Part shown: positions 1-9,083 of the stretch, in pieces
Position numbering within the stretch: position 1 is the stretch's first letter
Layout of the letters: each line of letters opens with the position of its first letter
Source: Bartonella sp. HY328
Lineage (GTDB): Bacteria; Pseudomonadota; Alphaproteobacteria; Rhizobiales; Rhizobiaceae
Direction: 5' to 3'
DNA length: 64,000 nucleotides
Assembly: GCF_025449335.1 (NCBI RefSeq)
Contig: NZ_CP104883.1
Span: forward strand, 1,976,501-2,040,500
Notes under the pieces: model-generated
Seen by the model: the letters and a program-made list of their open reading frames with translations, nothing else
Databases searched by the model: none
What the model was told of the DNA's origin: nothing
Position numbers and translations under genes: made by a program

Positions 1-322
1 CACGGCTTGCACGACCGCGACCGCGAACGTGAAAGCGTTTCATTACGATTGACTTACCTACATGTGCTTCAGCGACAATCAACGAATCTACATCAAGATC
101 ATGATTGTTTTCTGCATTTGCAATAGCAGACTCTAGAGTCTTCTTTACAGTTGCAGCGATACGCTTACGCGAGAAGGTCAAATCCGCCAGTGCCGTATTG
201 ACGTTTTTTCCGCGGATCATGGCAGCAACCAAATTTAATTTTTGGGGACTGACACGGATTGTACGAGTAACTGCTTTAGCCTCGTTATCTTTGAGCTGGC
301 GCGGAGCCTTGGCTTTGCCCAT
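1..322 (-). CDS. rplV: 50S ribosomal protein L22, 3' end cut by window edge
   Basis: Large-subunit protein that lines the peptide exit tunnel. The visible 107 codons begin MGKAKAPRQL and contain the L22 core (TRTIRVSPQKLNLVA near residues 20-34) and the start of the conserved C-terminal beta hairpin (MKRFHVRGRGR). Alphaproteobacterial L22 is usually around 125-130 residues, so roughly 20 residues are lost beyond base 1. It follows rpsS by only 2 bases, as in the standard S10 operon, and is presumably co-transcribed from far upstream. Identification is certain; only the 3' end is missing. Confidence 0.96.
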   Translation of the reverse strand, partial: MGKAKAPRQLKDNEAKAVTRTIRVSPQKLNLVAAMIRGKNVNTALADLTFSRKRIAATVKKTLESAIANAENNHDLDVDSLIVAEAHVGKSIVMKRFHVRGRGRASR

Positions 323-324
323 TC

Positions 325-603
325 TTATTTCCTCTTCGCTTTTTTGTCCGCACCATGACCATAATAGGTCCGGGTCGGAGCGAATTCGCCGAATTTTTGT
401 CCGACCATTTCCTCGGATACGGAAACAGGAACGTGCTTGTTACCGTTATATACACCAAAGGTCAAGCCCACAAATTGCGGCAAAATAGTGGAGCGACGGC
501 TCCACATTTTGATAACTTCATTACGACCACTCGCGCGTACCTTCTCAGCTTTCTTGAGAAGATAGCCATCGACAAACGGTCCTTTCCAAACTGAACGAGC
601 CAC
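325..603 (-). CDS. rpsS: 30S ribosomal protein S19
   Basis: Small-subunit head protein that pairs with S13 and contacts tRNA. The 92 residues are the normal length and carry the family blocks SVWKGPFVDGYLLKKAE at the N-terminus, STILPQFVGLTFGVYNG in the middle and VGQKFGEFAPTRTY near the C-terminus. It lies between rplB (15-base gap) and rplV (2-base gap) in S10-operon order. No anomaly seen. Confidence 0.98.
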   Translation of the reverse strand: MARSVWKGPFVDGYLLKKAEKVRASGRNEVIKMWSRRSTILPQFVGLTFGVYNGNKHVPVSVSEEMVGQKFGEFAPTRTYYGHGADKKAKRK

Positions 604-618
604 TTTAGACTACCTCTC

Positions 619-1452
619 TTATTTCTTACGCTGATGACGTGAGCGCATGATGAACTTATCAGTCGCTTTATTCGAACGCGTACGTTTACCTTTTGTTGGC
701 TTACCCCAAGGTGAAACCGGATGACGGCCACCAGAAGTACGACCTTCACCACCACCGTGCGGATGGTCAACAGGGTTCATAGCAACACCGCGTACATGAG
801 GACGCTTACCGCGCCAACGTGAACGACCGGCCTTACCATCATTGATATTACCATGATCGGCATTAGATACTGCGCCAACTGTTGCAAAACAGCTACCTGA
901 AACCAAGCGTTGTTCACCTGAATTCAAACGCAAAATAGCCATACCTTGATCGCGGCCAACAAGCTGGGCGTAAGTACCAGCAGAACGGGCAATTTGACCG
1001 CCCTTGCCTGGCTTCATTTCCACATTGTGGATAATTGTACCAACTGGCATCGCGCTAAGTGGCATTGCATTACCAGGCTTTACGTCAACGCTAGCGCCGG
1101 CAATAACCTGATCTCCAACAGCTAAACGCTGTGGTGCAATGATGTAGCTCAACTCACCATCCTGATAACGGATAAGTGCGATAAAGGCTGTACGATTAGG
1201 ATCATATTCTAAACGCTCAACGGTTGCTGGAACTTCGCGCTTTAAACGCTTAAAGTCCACAAAACGGTATGTACGCTTATGACCACCACCTTGGAAACGA
1301 ACGGTTACCCGTCCAGTATTATTACGACCGCCTTTTGAGGAAAGACCTTGGGTCAAAGCCTTCACAGGCTTTCCCTTATAAAGACCTGACCGGTCAACAA
1401 TAACAAGCTGACGCTGGCCTGGCGTGGTCGGATTGAAATGCTTAAGTGCCAT
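619..1452 (-). CDS. rplB: 50S ribosomal protein L2
   Basis: Core 23S rRNA-binding protein needed for the peptidyl-transferase centre and subunit association. The 277 residues fit the family. The conserved C-terminal block with VDHPHGGGEG (histidine equivalent to the functionally important His229 of E. coli) and the basic tail are intact. It sits between rplW and rpsS and is co-directional with short gaps, so operon membership is clear. Confidence 0.98.
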   Translation of the reverse strand: MALKHFNPTTPGQRQLVIVDRSGLYKGKPVKALTQGLSSKGGRNNTGRVTVRFQGGGHKRTYRFVDFKRLKREVPATVERLEYDPNRTAFIALIRYQDGELSYIIAPQRLAVGDQVIAGASVDVKPGNAMPLSAMPVGTIIHNVEMKPGKGGQIARSAGTYAQLVGRDQGMAILRLNSGEQRLVSGSCFATVGAVSNADHGNINDGKAGRSRWRGKRPHVRGVAMNPVDHPHGGGEGRTSGGRHPVSPWGKPTKGKRTRSNKATDKFIMRSRHQRKK

Positions 1453-1472
1453 TATTCCTACTCCACGGCCTC

Positions 1473-1766
1473 TTATAGACCGGTCGATACGTCAATTGTC
1501 TGACCTTCAGCCAATGTGACAATCGCTTTTTTGACATCGCTCTGGCGCCCGACAATGCCACGGAACCGCTTAACCTTACCCTTACGGACAAGTGTATTAA
1601 CAGCTACTACTTTTACGCCAAATAGCGCTTCGATTGCAGCTTTAATTTCTGGTTTCGTAGCCTTAGGGGCAACGTTGAATACAACCTGATTATTTTCTGA
1701 AATCAGGTTGGACTTCTCGGTAATAACCGGACTGACGATCACGTCATAGTGTCTAAGATCCGTCAT
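1473..1766 (-). CDS. rplW: 50S ribosomal protein L23
   Basis: Exit-site protein that forms the docking point for trigger factor and the signal recognition particle. The 97 residues include VIVSPVITEKSNL at the N-terminus and the RNA-binding loop VNTLVRKGKVKRFRG near residues 56-70. Its start overlaps the end of rplD by 4 bases, implying translational coupling. Confidence 0.97.
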   Translation of the reverse strand: MTDLRHYDVIVSPVITEKSNLISENNQVVFNVAPKATKPEIKAAIEALFGVKVVAVNTLVRKGKVKRFRGIVGRQSDVKKAIVTLAEGQTIDVSTGL

Positions 1767-2383
1767 TTAAACCGCTCCTCAAGGGCTTCAACTGCAGCCT
1801 TGGAAAGAACAAGCTTACCACGACGCAGAATGTCATAAACATTAATGCCCTGAACCGGCAACACATCAACATTTGGAATGTTTGATGCAGCGCGGCTGAA
1901 ATTAACATCGATTTCAGATCCACCGATGAGCAAAGCGTTTTGAAGACCTAGATTTGCAAATAAGCCGGTCAAAACTTTAGTCTTTGCATCTTTAACTGCA
2001 AGCTCGTCAATAATGATAAGATCATTATTTTTTGCCTTAGCCGAAAGAGCATGTTTCAAACCAAGCGCACGAACCTTTTTAGGAAGATCATGAGCATGAG
2101 AACGCATAACTGGGCCATGCGCTTTACCACCGCCACGAAACTGTGGAGCACGTGCGGAATGGTGACGAGCGCGACCTGTACCTTTTTGTTTGTACATTTT
2201 CGCGCCGGTACGGGAAACATCAGCACGAGTTTGCGCTTGATGAGTACCTTGTTGACGACGAGCAAGCTGCCAACGAACAACACGCTGAAGAAGATCTTCG
2301 CGTGGCTCAAGACCGAATACTAAATCCGATACATTGAGCTTGCCGGCTTCGCTGCCTTCAAGTGTAGTAATATTGAGATCCAT
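1763..2383 (-). CDS. rplD: 50S ribosomal protein L4
   Basis: Exit-tunnel protein; in E. coli it also represses the S10 operon. The 206 residues include the extended loop (GAKMYKQKGTGRARHHS, near residues 60-77) that reaches the tunnel constriction. The start shares a base with the stop codon of rplC and the end overlaps rplW, so the three are translationally coupled. The E. coli-type S10 leader was not looked for in detail here because the S10 genes follow tuf directly. Confidence 0.97.
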   Translation of the reverse strand: MDLNITTLEGSEAGKLNVSDLVFGLEPREDLLQRVVRWQLARRQQGTHQAQTRADVSRTGAKMYKQKGTGRARHHSARAPQFRGGGKAHGPVMRSHAHDLPKKVRALGLKHALSAKAKNNDLIIIDELAVKDAKTKVLTGLFANLGLQNALLIGGSEIDVNFSRAASNIPNVDVLPVQGINVYDILRRGKLVLSKAAVEALEERFK

Positions 2384-3108
2384 TATTCGGCTCCCTCAGC
2401 TGCGGGTGCGGCAACTTCAGCTGCTGCATTACCTGACTGGCGTAGAGCTGCAGGCTTTGGTGCATTAGCAGGAAGAGCATGCTTTACGGCATCACGAACA
2501 AGAATCCATGCGCCCTTTGAACCAGGAACTGCCCCACGAACAAGAATAAGTCCGCGAGCAAGATCTGTAGACACAACTTCAATATTCTGAGTGGTGATAC
2601 GTGTCTGGCCCATATGACCAGCCATTTTCTTACCCTTAAAAACTTTACCCGGATCTTGACGCTGACCAGTAGAACCATGTGCACGGTGAGTGATGGAGTT
2701 ACCATGCGATGCACGATGACCACCAAAATTGTGGCGTTTCATAACACCAGCAAAACCCTTACCGATGGAGGTACCGGTTACGTCAACTTTTTGACCCGGA
2801 ACGAAATGTTCTGCAGTAATTTCCGCACCAACATCCAGAAGATTTTCTGGAGTTACGCGGAACTCTGCCAATTTTGCTTTAGGTTCAACCGAAGCTTTGG
2901 CAAAATGACCACGCAATGGCTGCGTTGTATTTTTAACCTTAGCAAGGCCTACACCTAATTGAACAGCGGTATAGCCGTTTTTATCGACTGTACGCTGTGC
3001 GATAACCTGACAATTCTCCATACGAAGAACAGTAACAGGCACATGCTCACCTGCATCATTATAAATGCGGGTCATGCCCAGCTTTTGTGCAATTACACCT
3101 GAACGCAT
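2383..3108 (-). CDS. rplC: 50S ribosomal protein L3
   Basis: Early-assembly protein reaching the peptidyl-transferase centre. I choose the ATG at 3108 (241 residues, MRSGVIAQKLGMTR...) because a GGAAGGA ribosome-binding site lies 10-16 bases upstream; an upstream in-frame extension to 3159 would run into rpsJ and has no family support. The GHRASHGNSITHRAHGS block, where PrmB methylates a glutamine in other bacteria, is present in the middle. The alanine-rich C-terminal tail is typical of alphaproteobacterial L3. Confidence 0.96.
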   Translation of the reverse strand: MRSGVIAQKLGMTRIYNDAGEHVPVTVLRMENCQVIAQRTVDKNGYTAVQLGVGLAKVKNTTQPLRGHFAKASVEPKAKLAEFRVTPENLLDVGAEITAEHFVPGQKVDVTGTSIGKGFAGVMKRHNFGGHRASHGNSITHRAHGSTGQRQDPGKVFKGKKMAGHMGQTRITTQNIEVVSTDLARGLILVRGAVPGSKGAWILVRDAVKHALPANAPKPAALRQSGNAAAEVAAPAAEGAE

Positions 3109-3133
3109 TGGATTTAATCCTTCCGTCCCAAGC

Positions 3134-3442
3134 TTAAAGCTTGATCTCGACATCAACACCAGCAGAAAGATCGAGCTTCATAAGAGCATCAACTGTCTGT
3201 GGAGTTGGGTCAACAATATCAAGAAGACGCTTATGGGTGCGCATTTCAAACTGCTCACGGCTCTTCTTATCGATGTGTGGCGACCGGTTAACCGTGAATT
3301 TCTCGATCCGTGTTGGAAGAGGAATAGGTCCACGTACATTGGCGCCGGTACGCTTGGCTGTCGAGACGATCTCTCGTGTCGACGCGTCAAGGATCCGATG
3401 ATCAAACGCCTTAAGGCGAATGCGGATGTTCTGACCGTTCAT
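3134..3442 (-). CDS. rpsJ: 30S ribosomal protein S10 / NusE
   Basis: Small-subunit head protein that also acts as antitermination factor NusE. The 102 residues carry IRIRLKAFDHRILD at the N-terminus, the GPIPLPTRIEKFTVNRSPH loop and RTHKRLLDIVDPT near the C-terminus. It follows tuf after a 64-base gap holding a strong hairpin (see 3464-3488), so the S10 genes may be read through from the str genes. Confidence 0.98.
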   Translation of the reverse strand: MNGQNIRIRLKAFDHRILDASTREIVSTAKRTGANVRGPIPLPTRIEKFTVNRSPHIDKKSREQFEMRTHKRLLDIVDPTPQTVDALMKLDLSAGVDVEIKL

Positions 3443-3463
3443 TATTATAGTTCCTTGTTATGC

Positions 3464-3488
3464 GGAACACTTCACAAGGAAGTGTTCC
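3464..3488. other. Hairpin between tuf and rpsJ
   Basis: A perfect 10-base-pair stem (3464-3473 with 3479-3488) with a 5-base loop lies in the tuf-rpsJ spacer. No T-run follows on the minus strand, so it does not look like a simple intrinsic terminator. It could be a processing site or a partial attenuator between the str and S10 parts of the locus. Confidence 0.6.
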
Positions 3489-3506
3489 TCAACGAAATTT
3501 TGCCAA

Positions 3507-4682
3507 TTATTCAATGATTTTCGCTACAACGCCCGCACCAACGGTACGACCACCTTCACGAATAGCGAAGCGGAGCTTCTCTTCCATTGCGATTGGAACG
3601 ATCAAAGCTACATTCACAGAAATATTATCACCAGGCATAACCATTTCTGTACCTTCAGGAAGCGTAACAATACCTGTCACGTCTGTTGTACGGAAATAGA
3701 ACTGAGGACGATAATTTGTGAAGAATGGAGTATGGCGACCGCCTTCTTCCTTCGTCAAAATGTAAGCCTCAGCTTGGAATTTTGTATGAGGTGTTACTGA
3801 ACCTGGCTTTGCCAAGATCTGACCACGCTCGATACCTTCACGATCAACACCGCGAAGCAACGCACCAATGTTATCGCCAGCCAAACCTTGATCAAGAAGT
3901 TTGCGGAACATTTCAACGCCAGTAACAGTGGTTTTTGAAGTTGGACGAATACCGATGATTTCAACTTCTTCACCAACTTTAACAATACCACGCTCAACAC
4001 GGCCAGTCACAACAGTACCACGACCTGAAATTGAGAACACGTCTTCAATTGGCATCAAGAAAGGCTGATCAATTGGACGCTCTGGCGTTGGAATATAAGC
4101 ATCAACTTCGCTCATGAGAAGACGGATTGCATCTTCACCAATGGTCTTGTTGCTGTCTTCAAGTGCTGCAAGAGCTGAACCCTTAACGATAGGAATTTCA
4201 TCGCCTGGGAAATCATATTTTGAAAGAAGTTCACGAACTTCCAATTCAACAAGCTCAAGAAGCTCTTCATCATCAACCTGATCAACCTTATTAAGGAAAA
4301 CCACGATTGCAGGAACACCAACCTGACGAGCAAGAAGAATGTGCTCGCGGGTCTGTGGCATTGGACCATCTGCTGCAGAAACAACAAGAATAGCACCATC
4401 CATCTGAGCCGCACCGGTGATCATGTTCTTAACATAGTCAGCGTGGCCTGGGCAATCAACGTGAGCATAGTGACGGTTTTCTGTCTCATACTCTACGTGT
4501 GCAGTTGAAATGGTGATACCGCGTGCCTTTTCTTCAGGTGCAGCATCAATCTGGTCATAAGCGCGAAACTCACCAAAATATTTGGTGATCGCAGCTGTCA
4601 AACTGGTTTTACCATGGTCAACGTGACCAATTGTGCCGATATTAACATGCGGCTTATTACGTTCAAATTTGCTCTTAGCCAT
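3507..4682 (-). CDS. tuf: Elongation factor Tu
   Basis: GTPase that delivers aminoacyl-tRNA to the ribosome. The 391-residue length is characteristic of alphaproteobacteria. GTP-binding motifs are intact: GHVDHGKT (19-26), DCPGH (about 81-85) and NKVD (about 136-139). Domains II and III follow. It lies between fusA and rpsJ in the fused str-S10 arrangement. Alphaproteobacteria commonly carry a second tuf elsewhere; none is in this window. Confidence 0.98.
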   Translation of the reverse strand: MAKSKFERNKPHVNIGTIGHVDHGKTSLTAAITKYFGEFRAYDQIDAAPEEKARGITISTAHVEYETENRHYAHVDCPGHADYVKNMITGAAQMDGAILVVSAADGPMPQTREHILLARQVGVPAIVVFLNKVDQVDDEELLELVELEVRELLSKYDFPGDEIPIVKGSALAALEDSNKTIGEDAIRLLMSEVDAYIPTPERPIDQPFLMPIEDVFSISGRGTVVTGRVERGIVKVGEEVEIIGIRPTSKTTVTGVEMFRKLLDQGLAGDNIGALLRGVDREGIERGQILAKPGSVTPHTKFQAEAYILTKEEGGRHTPFFTNYRPQFYFRTTDVTGIVTLPEGTEMVMPGDNISVNVALIVPIAMEEKLRFAIREGGRTVGAGVVAKIIE

Positions 4683-4739
4683 TTGAGCTCTCCGTATAAT
4701 GCCCTAAGGCAATGTTTAAAACTGTAACGCAATCAGCGA

Positions 4740-6827
4740 TTACGCATATTTCTTTTGAATTTCCTGAGCGACAGCTGCAGGAACAGGCTCGTAATGATCG
4801 AACTGCATAGTATATTGTGCACGACCCTGACTCATTGAACGGAGTGAATTAACATAACCGAACATATTTGCCAATGGCACATTTGCATTAACAACTGTTG
4901 CAATACCACGAGCTTCAGTACCTGAAATCTGACCACGACGGGAATTCAGATCGCCGATAACATCACCAACGTAATCCTCGGGAGTTACAACTTCAACCTT
5001 CATGATTGGTTCAAGAAGCTGAGCGCCTGTCTTCTGAGCACCTTCACGGAATGCTGCACGAGCAGCAATTTCGAAGGCAAGAACAGAAGAGTCAACATCG
5101 TGATAAGCACCATCAATAAGTGTTGCTTTAACACCAAGCATAGGGAAGCCAGCAAGCGGACCTGCACCCATAACGCTATCAATACCTTTTTGAACACCAG
5201 GAATATATTCCTTAGGAACAGCACCACCAACGATCTTTGATTCGAAGATGAAGTCATCACCATCATGAGGTTCAAAAATAATCTTAACGCGAGCAAACTG
5301 ACCAGAACCACCAGACTGTTTTTTATGAGTATAGTCAATTTCTGCTGCACGAGTGATTGTTTCACGATATGCAACTTGTGGCTGACCAATATTTGCTTCA
5401 ACCTTAAACTCGCGACGCATACGGTCAACAAGAATATCAAGATGAAGTTCACCCATACCAGCAATAATTGTCTGACCTGATTCTTCATCCGACTTAACGC
5501 GGAATGATGGATCTTCAGCTGCAAGACGATTAAGTGCGAGACCCATCTTTTCTTGGTCAGCCTTAGTCTTAGGCTCAATTGCAATCTCAATAACTGGCTC
5601 TGGGAATTCCATACGCTCAAGAATAACAGGCTTCAATGGATCACAAAGAGTGTCGCCAGTCGTTGTTTCTTTAAGACCAGCCAAAGATACGATATCACCA
5701 GCATAGGCTTCTTCAATATCTTCACGCGAATTGGAGTGCATTTGCAACATACGGCCAATACGCTCACGCTTACCTTTAACGGTATTCTCGAGAGAAACAC
5801 CCTTAGTCAATTTACCGGAATAAATACGGCAGAAAGTCAAAGAGCCAACGAATGGATCGTTCATGATCTTGAACGCAAGCATGGAAAGCGGAGCTTCGTC
5901 TGAAGATTCGCGACTTGTTTCAGTCTCAGTTTTAGGATCGATACCCTTAATCGCAGGAACATCAAGCGGTGAAGGAAGAAAATCAACAACACCATCAAGA
6001 AGCGGCTGCACACCCTTATTTTTAAAGGCAGAACCACAGAAAACAGGATGAAACTCAACAGAACAGGTACCACGACGAATGAGCGAACGAAGCTCATCAT
6101 TTGTAGGCATTTTACCTTCAAGATATGCTTCCATTGCAGCTTCATCAACTTCAACAGCAGCTTCAATCAATGCTTCACGATACTCAACAGCACGATCTTT
6201 AAGATCATCAGGAATCTCGACTACATCCCAAGCAGCACCAAGCTGTTCGTTCTGCCAGATAAGCGCCTTCATTTCAATAAGATCAACAACGCCAGCAAAT
6301 TCACTCTCAGCACCAACAGGCAACTGCATAACAACAGCCTTTGCACCAAGACGAGTCTTTACCATTTCTACCGAACGATAGAAATCTGCACCGATCTTAT
6401 CCATTTTATTAACAAAGATCATGCGCGGAACATTGTACTTCTCAGCTTGACGCCAAACAGTTTCAGTCTGCGGCTCAACACCAGCATTCGCATCAAGAAG
6501 AGCAATAGCACCATCTAGAACACGCAATGAGCGCTCAACTTCAATGGTAAAGTCAACGTGACCTGGAGTATCAATGATATTAAAGCGACGCTTCTTACCA
6601 TCACGACCTTCCCAGAAAGTGGTTGTAGCAGCAGAAGTAATGGTAATACCACGCTCTTGCTCTTGCTCCATCCAGTCCATGGTCGCAGCACCATCGTGCA
6701 CTTCACCAATTTTATGCGATTTACCGGTATAGTACAAAATGCGCTCAGTGGTAGTTGTCTTACCAGCATCGATATGCGCCATAATACCAAAATTACGATA
6801 GTCTTCAATTTTAAATTCGCGGGCCAT
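4740..6827 (-). CDS. fusA: Elongation factor G
   Basis: Translocation GTPase, 695 residues. The G1 motif AHIDAGKT is at 17-24, DTPGH and NKMD follow, and domains II-V run to the C-terminus, which includes the domain IV block GQFARV. It is separated from rpsG by 29 bases and from tuf by 57 bases. The long domain IV and the str-operon position support the housekeeping EF-G rather than EF-G2. Confidence 0.98.
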   Translation of the reverse strand: MAREFKIEDYRNFGIMAHIDAGKTTTTERILYYTGKSHKIGEVHDGAATMDWMEQEQERGITITSAATTTFWEGRDGKKRRFNIIDTPGHVDFTIEVERSLRVLDGAIALLDANAGVEPQTETVWRQAEKYNVPRMIFVNKMDKIGADFYRSVEMVKTRLGAKAVVMQLPVGAESEFAGVVDLIEMKALIWQNEQLGAAWDVVEIPDDLKDRAVEYREALIEAAVEVDEAAMEAYLEGKMPTNDELRSLIRRGTCSVEFHPVFCGSAFKNKGVQPLLDGVVDFLPSPLDVPAIKGIDPKTETETSRESSDEAPLSMLAFKIMNDPFVGSLTFCRIYSGKLTKGVSLENTVKGKRERIGRMLQMHSNSREDIEEAYAGDIVSLAGLKETTTGDTLCDPLKPVILERMEFPEPVIEIAIEPKTKADQEKMGLALNRLAAEDPSFRVKSDEESGQTIIAGMGELHLDILVDRMRREFKVEANIGQPQVAYRETITRAAEIDYTHKKQSGGSGQFARVKIIFEPHDGDDFIFESKIVGGAVPKEYIPGVQKGIDSVMGAGPLAGFPMLGVKATLIDGAYHDVDSSVLAFEIAARAAFREGAQKTGAQLLEPIMKVEVVTPEDYVGDVIGDLNSRRGQISGTEARGIATVVNANVPLANMFGYVNSLRSMSQGRAQYTMQFDHYEPVPAAVAQEIQKKYA

Positions 6828-6856
6828 TTTCTCTGCCTTTGATTAGAAATGCCGAA

Positions 6857-7327
6857 TTACCAGCGATAATGGGAGAATGCACGGTTAGCTTCAGCCATAC
6901 GATGCGTATCTTCACGCTTCTTAACAGCAGAACCACGATTATTGGAAGCATCCAACAATTCACCCGAAAGACGATCAATCATTGTTGTCTCATTACGCGA
7001 ACGAGCCGCATTGATAAGCCAACGAATTGCCAAAGCTTGGCGACGATCTGGACGAACATCAACAGGAACCTGATATGTTGCACCACCAACACGGCGTGAA
7101 CGAACCTCAACATGAGGAGAAACATTTTCAAGAGCCTGATGAAACAAAGCAACAGGCTCTGATTTTGCCTTAGCTTCAATAGCATCCAAAGCGCCATAAA
7201 CGATACGCTCTGCCACAGACTTCTTACCGTCAAACATAACGGCATTCATGAATTTTGTAATAACCAAATCACCAAACTTTGGATCTGGATTAATTTCGCG
7301 CTTTTCAGCTTTATGACGACGGGACAT
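6857..7327 (-). CDS. rpsG: 30S ribosomal protein S7
   Basis: 16S rRNA-binding protein that nucleates head assembly of the small subunit. It has 156 residues with MSRRHKAEKREI at the N-terminus, the RRVGGATYQVPV hairpin (about 78-89) and the tRNA-facing C-terminus. It lies 18 bases downstream of rpsL. No anomaly. Confidence 0.98.
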   Translation of the reverse strand: MSRRHKAEKREINPDPKFGDLVITKFMNAVMFDGKKSVAERIVYGALDAIEAKAKSEPVALFHQALENVSPHVEVRSRRVGGATYQVPVDVRPDRRQALAIRWLINAARSRNETTMIDRLSGELLDASNNRGSAVKKREDTHRMAEANRAFSHYRW

Positions 7328-7345
7328 ATTATCGGTCTCTCAATC

Positions 7346-7717
7346 TTACTTCGGACGCTTCGCGCCATACTTGGAACGGCGCTGCTTACGATTCTTAACA
7401 CCCTGCGTATCAAGAACACCACGAATGATGTGATAACGCACACCTGGAAGATCCTTAACACGACCCCCACGAATCATCACAACAGAGTGCTCTTGAAGAT
7501 TATGCCCCTCACCAGGGATATAACCGATAACCTCAAATCCATTCGTTAGACGCACCTTAGCAACCTTACGAAGAGCCGAGTTAGGCTTCTTTGGGGTCGT
7601 TGTATAAACACGTGTACAAACGCCACGCTTTTGCGGATTGGCCTGCAAAGCAGGAACCTTATTACGCTTCACCGACGCTACACGCGGCTTGCGGATCAAC
7701 TGGTTTACGGTAGGCAT
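7346..7717 (-). CDS. rpsL: 30S ribosomal protein S12
   Basis: Decoding-centre protein and first gene of the locus. The 123 residues carry both streptomycin-relevant lysines in their wild-type context: TTPKKPNSALRK around residue 43 and GGRVKDLPGVRYH around residue 88. No resistance substitution is therefore apparent. All genes 1-7717 are co-directional, so the promoter should lie in the 586-base gap to xthA. Confidence 0.98.
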   Translation of the reverse strand: MPTVNQLIRKPRVASVKRNKVPALQANPQKRGVCTRVYTTTPKKPNSALRKVAKVRLTNGFEVIGYIPGEGHNLQEHSVVMIRGGRVKDLPGVRYHIIRGVLDTQGVKNRKQRRSKYGAKRPK

Positions 7718-8303
7718 TGAACCTTCCTCTACTAAAAACTCTTCAAATAACCCAAAAGGGCTGCTTCACACATGCAAAAAAACCGGACACAACCACAACT
7801 GCAGCTCGCCCGACAAAAACAGAGGAAGCCAGAGGCTTCATGCAATGCATGCACATATACAAATTATGTAAAACCAACCCTGTTTGAAGCTAATTTCTTA
7901 GCAAGACGCCTAGAAAAAGGCCGCTTCACATTGGTTTAGATGGGCTTCTGATACATGGATTATAGCATCGCGTCAAGTGCAATATGTGTAAAACTCGGCT
8001 TTTTTTGCGTATTTTCTCGTTTTTTTTCAGCTTTTATTATAAAACTGAAATATGGTTAATGCGAAGTTAAGGTGATTTATGGTTTTTGAATAGAATATCG
8101 TAATAGCGAGTCGATTTTCACAAAAGCAAGAAAATAAGTAAGTATCATAATTAAGCCAATAGTCATAATTTTACGGCGCAAAAGCGCTTCCCCTTGGCAG
8201 TGATTAATGGCGTGATGTAGTAAATTGGGCTTGCTCTTTTCTGGACATGCGCTTTAAAATGCAACTACAATAATATACCGCCCCACAAAATGGTAAGGAC
8301 GCT
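7718..8303. other. Divergent intergenic region rpsL / xthA
   Basis: This 586-base region separates the divergent rpsL and xthA. It holds the candidate str promoter and a stretch of about 200 bases that would be the rpsL leader. A TTAA-N7-TTAA motif at 8056-8070 resembles a CtrA box but is expected by chance in such AT-rich DNA. A short GCGC-AAAA-GCGC hairpin lies near 8178. No further gene is seen. Confidence 0.5.
7948..7976 (-). promoter_or_regulatory. Candidate promoter of the str-S10 locus
   Basis: On the minus strand, TTGACG (7971-7976) is followed after 17 bases by TATCAG (7948-7953). A perfect TATAAT (7959-7964) overlaps but is badly spaced from TTGACG. Either element would start transcription about 210-240 bases before rpsL. 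Inferred from consensus only. Confidence 0.4.
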
Positions 8304-9083
8304 ATGAAAATCGCAACTTGGAATATTAACGGCGTAAAAGCGCGAATTGAAAACTTACTTGTTTGGCTAAAGCAAGATTCACCTGATATTGTGTGTTTAC
8401 AAGAAATAAAAAGTATTGATGAAGCGTTTCCACGTTCGCAGATTGAAGATCTTGGCTACCATGTCGAAACTCATGGCCAAAAAAGCTTTAATGGGGTGGC
8501 TTTATTATCAAAAAAATCGCCCGACGAAGTACTGCGCGGACTGCCCGGCAATGATAGTGACGAGCAGGCTAGATTTATTGAGGGGGTATTTTCAACTGCT
8601 ACCGGCCCCATCCGTGTTGCTAGCCTATATTTACCTAATGGCAATCCTGTTGATACGGAGAAATATCCTTATAAATTAGCTTGGATGGAACACCTTGCAA
8701 ACCTTACAAAAGAAAGACTTACCTTTGAGGAACCCTTCATACTTGCCGGCGATTATAATGTTATCACCAATCCAATTGATGCAAAATCACCTGAAAAATG
8801 GATAAACGACGCCTTGTACTTACCACAAACAAAAGCTGCCTTTCGTAAAATTATCAATTTGGGCATGCAAGACGTTATTAGAATGGCAACTAATGATCCG
8901 GTTTATAGTTTTTGGGATTACCAAGCTGGTGCATGGCCGAAAAATGAAGGTATCCGCATTGATCATTTTCTAGCCTCACCAGAAGCAATTGATAAAATAA
9001 CTGCCTGCGGAATAAGCAAAAGCCTCCGCGGTTGGGATAAACCGTCGGATCATGTTCCCGTTTGGATTGATATCAAAGACTGA
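8304..9083 (+). CDS. xthA: Exodeoxyribonuclease III (AP endonuclease family)
   Basis: Metal-dependent 3'-5' exonuclease and apurinic/apyrimidinic endonuclease of base-excision repair. The 259 residues have all family motifs: WNINGVKAR at 6-14, LQEIK with catalytic Glu34, GDYNV, RIDHFLAS and the terminal SDHVPVW with the catalytic Asp-His pair. A GGTAAGGA-like ribosome-binding site precedes the ATG. It is transcribed away from rpsL and is probably monocistronic. Identification is firm at family level. Confidence 0.94.
   Translation: MKIATWNINGVKARIENLLVWLKQDSPDIVCLQEIKSIDEAFPRSQIEDLGYHVETHGQKSFNGVALLSKKSPDEVLRGLPGNDSDEQARFIEGVFSTATGPIRVASLYLPNGNPVDTEKYPYKLAWMEHLANLTKERLTFEEPFILAGDYNVITNPIDAKSPEKWINDALYLPQTKAAFRKIINLGMQDVIRMATNDPVYSFWDYQAGAWPKNEGIRIDHFLASPEAIDKITACGISKSLRGWDKPSDHVPVWIDIKD

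Noticed and set aside
8056..8070. TTAA-N7-TTAA motif resembling a CtrA box
   Set aside because: In DNA this AT-rich several such matches are expected by chance across the window; rpsL and xthA are not typical CtrA targets.
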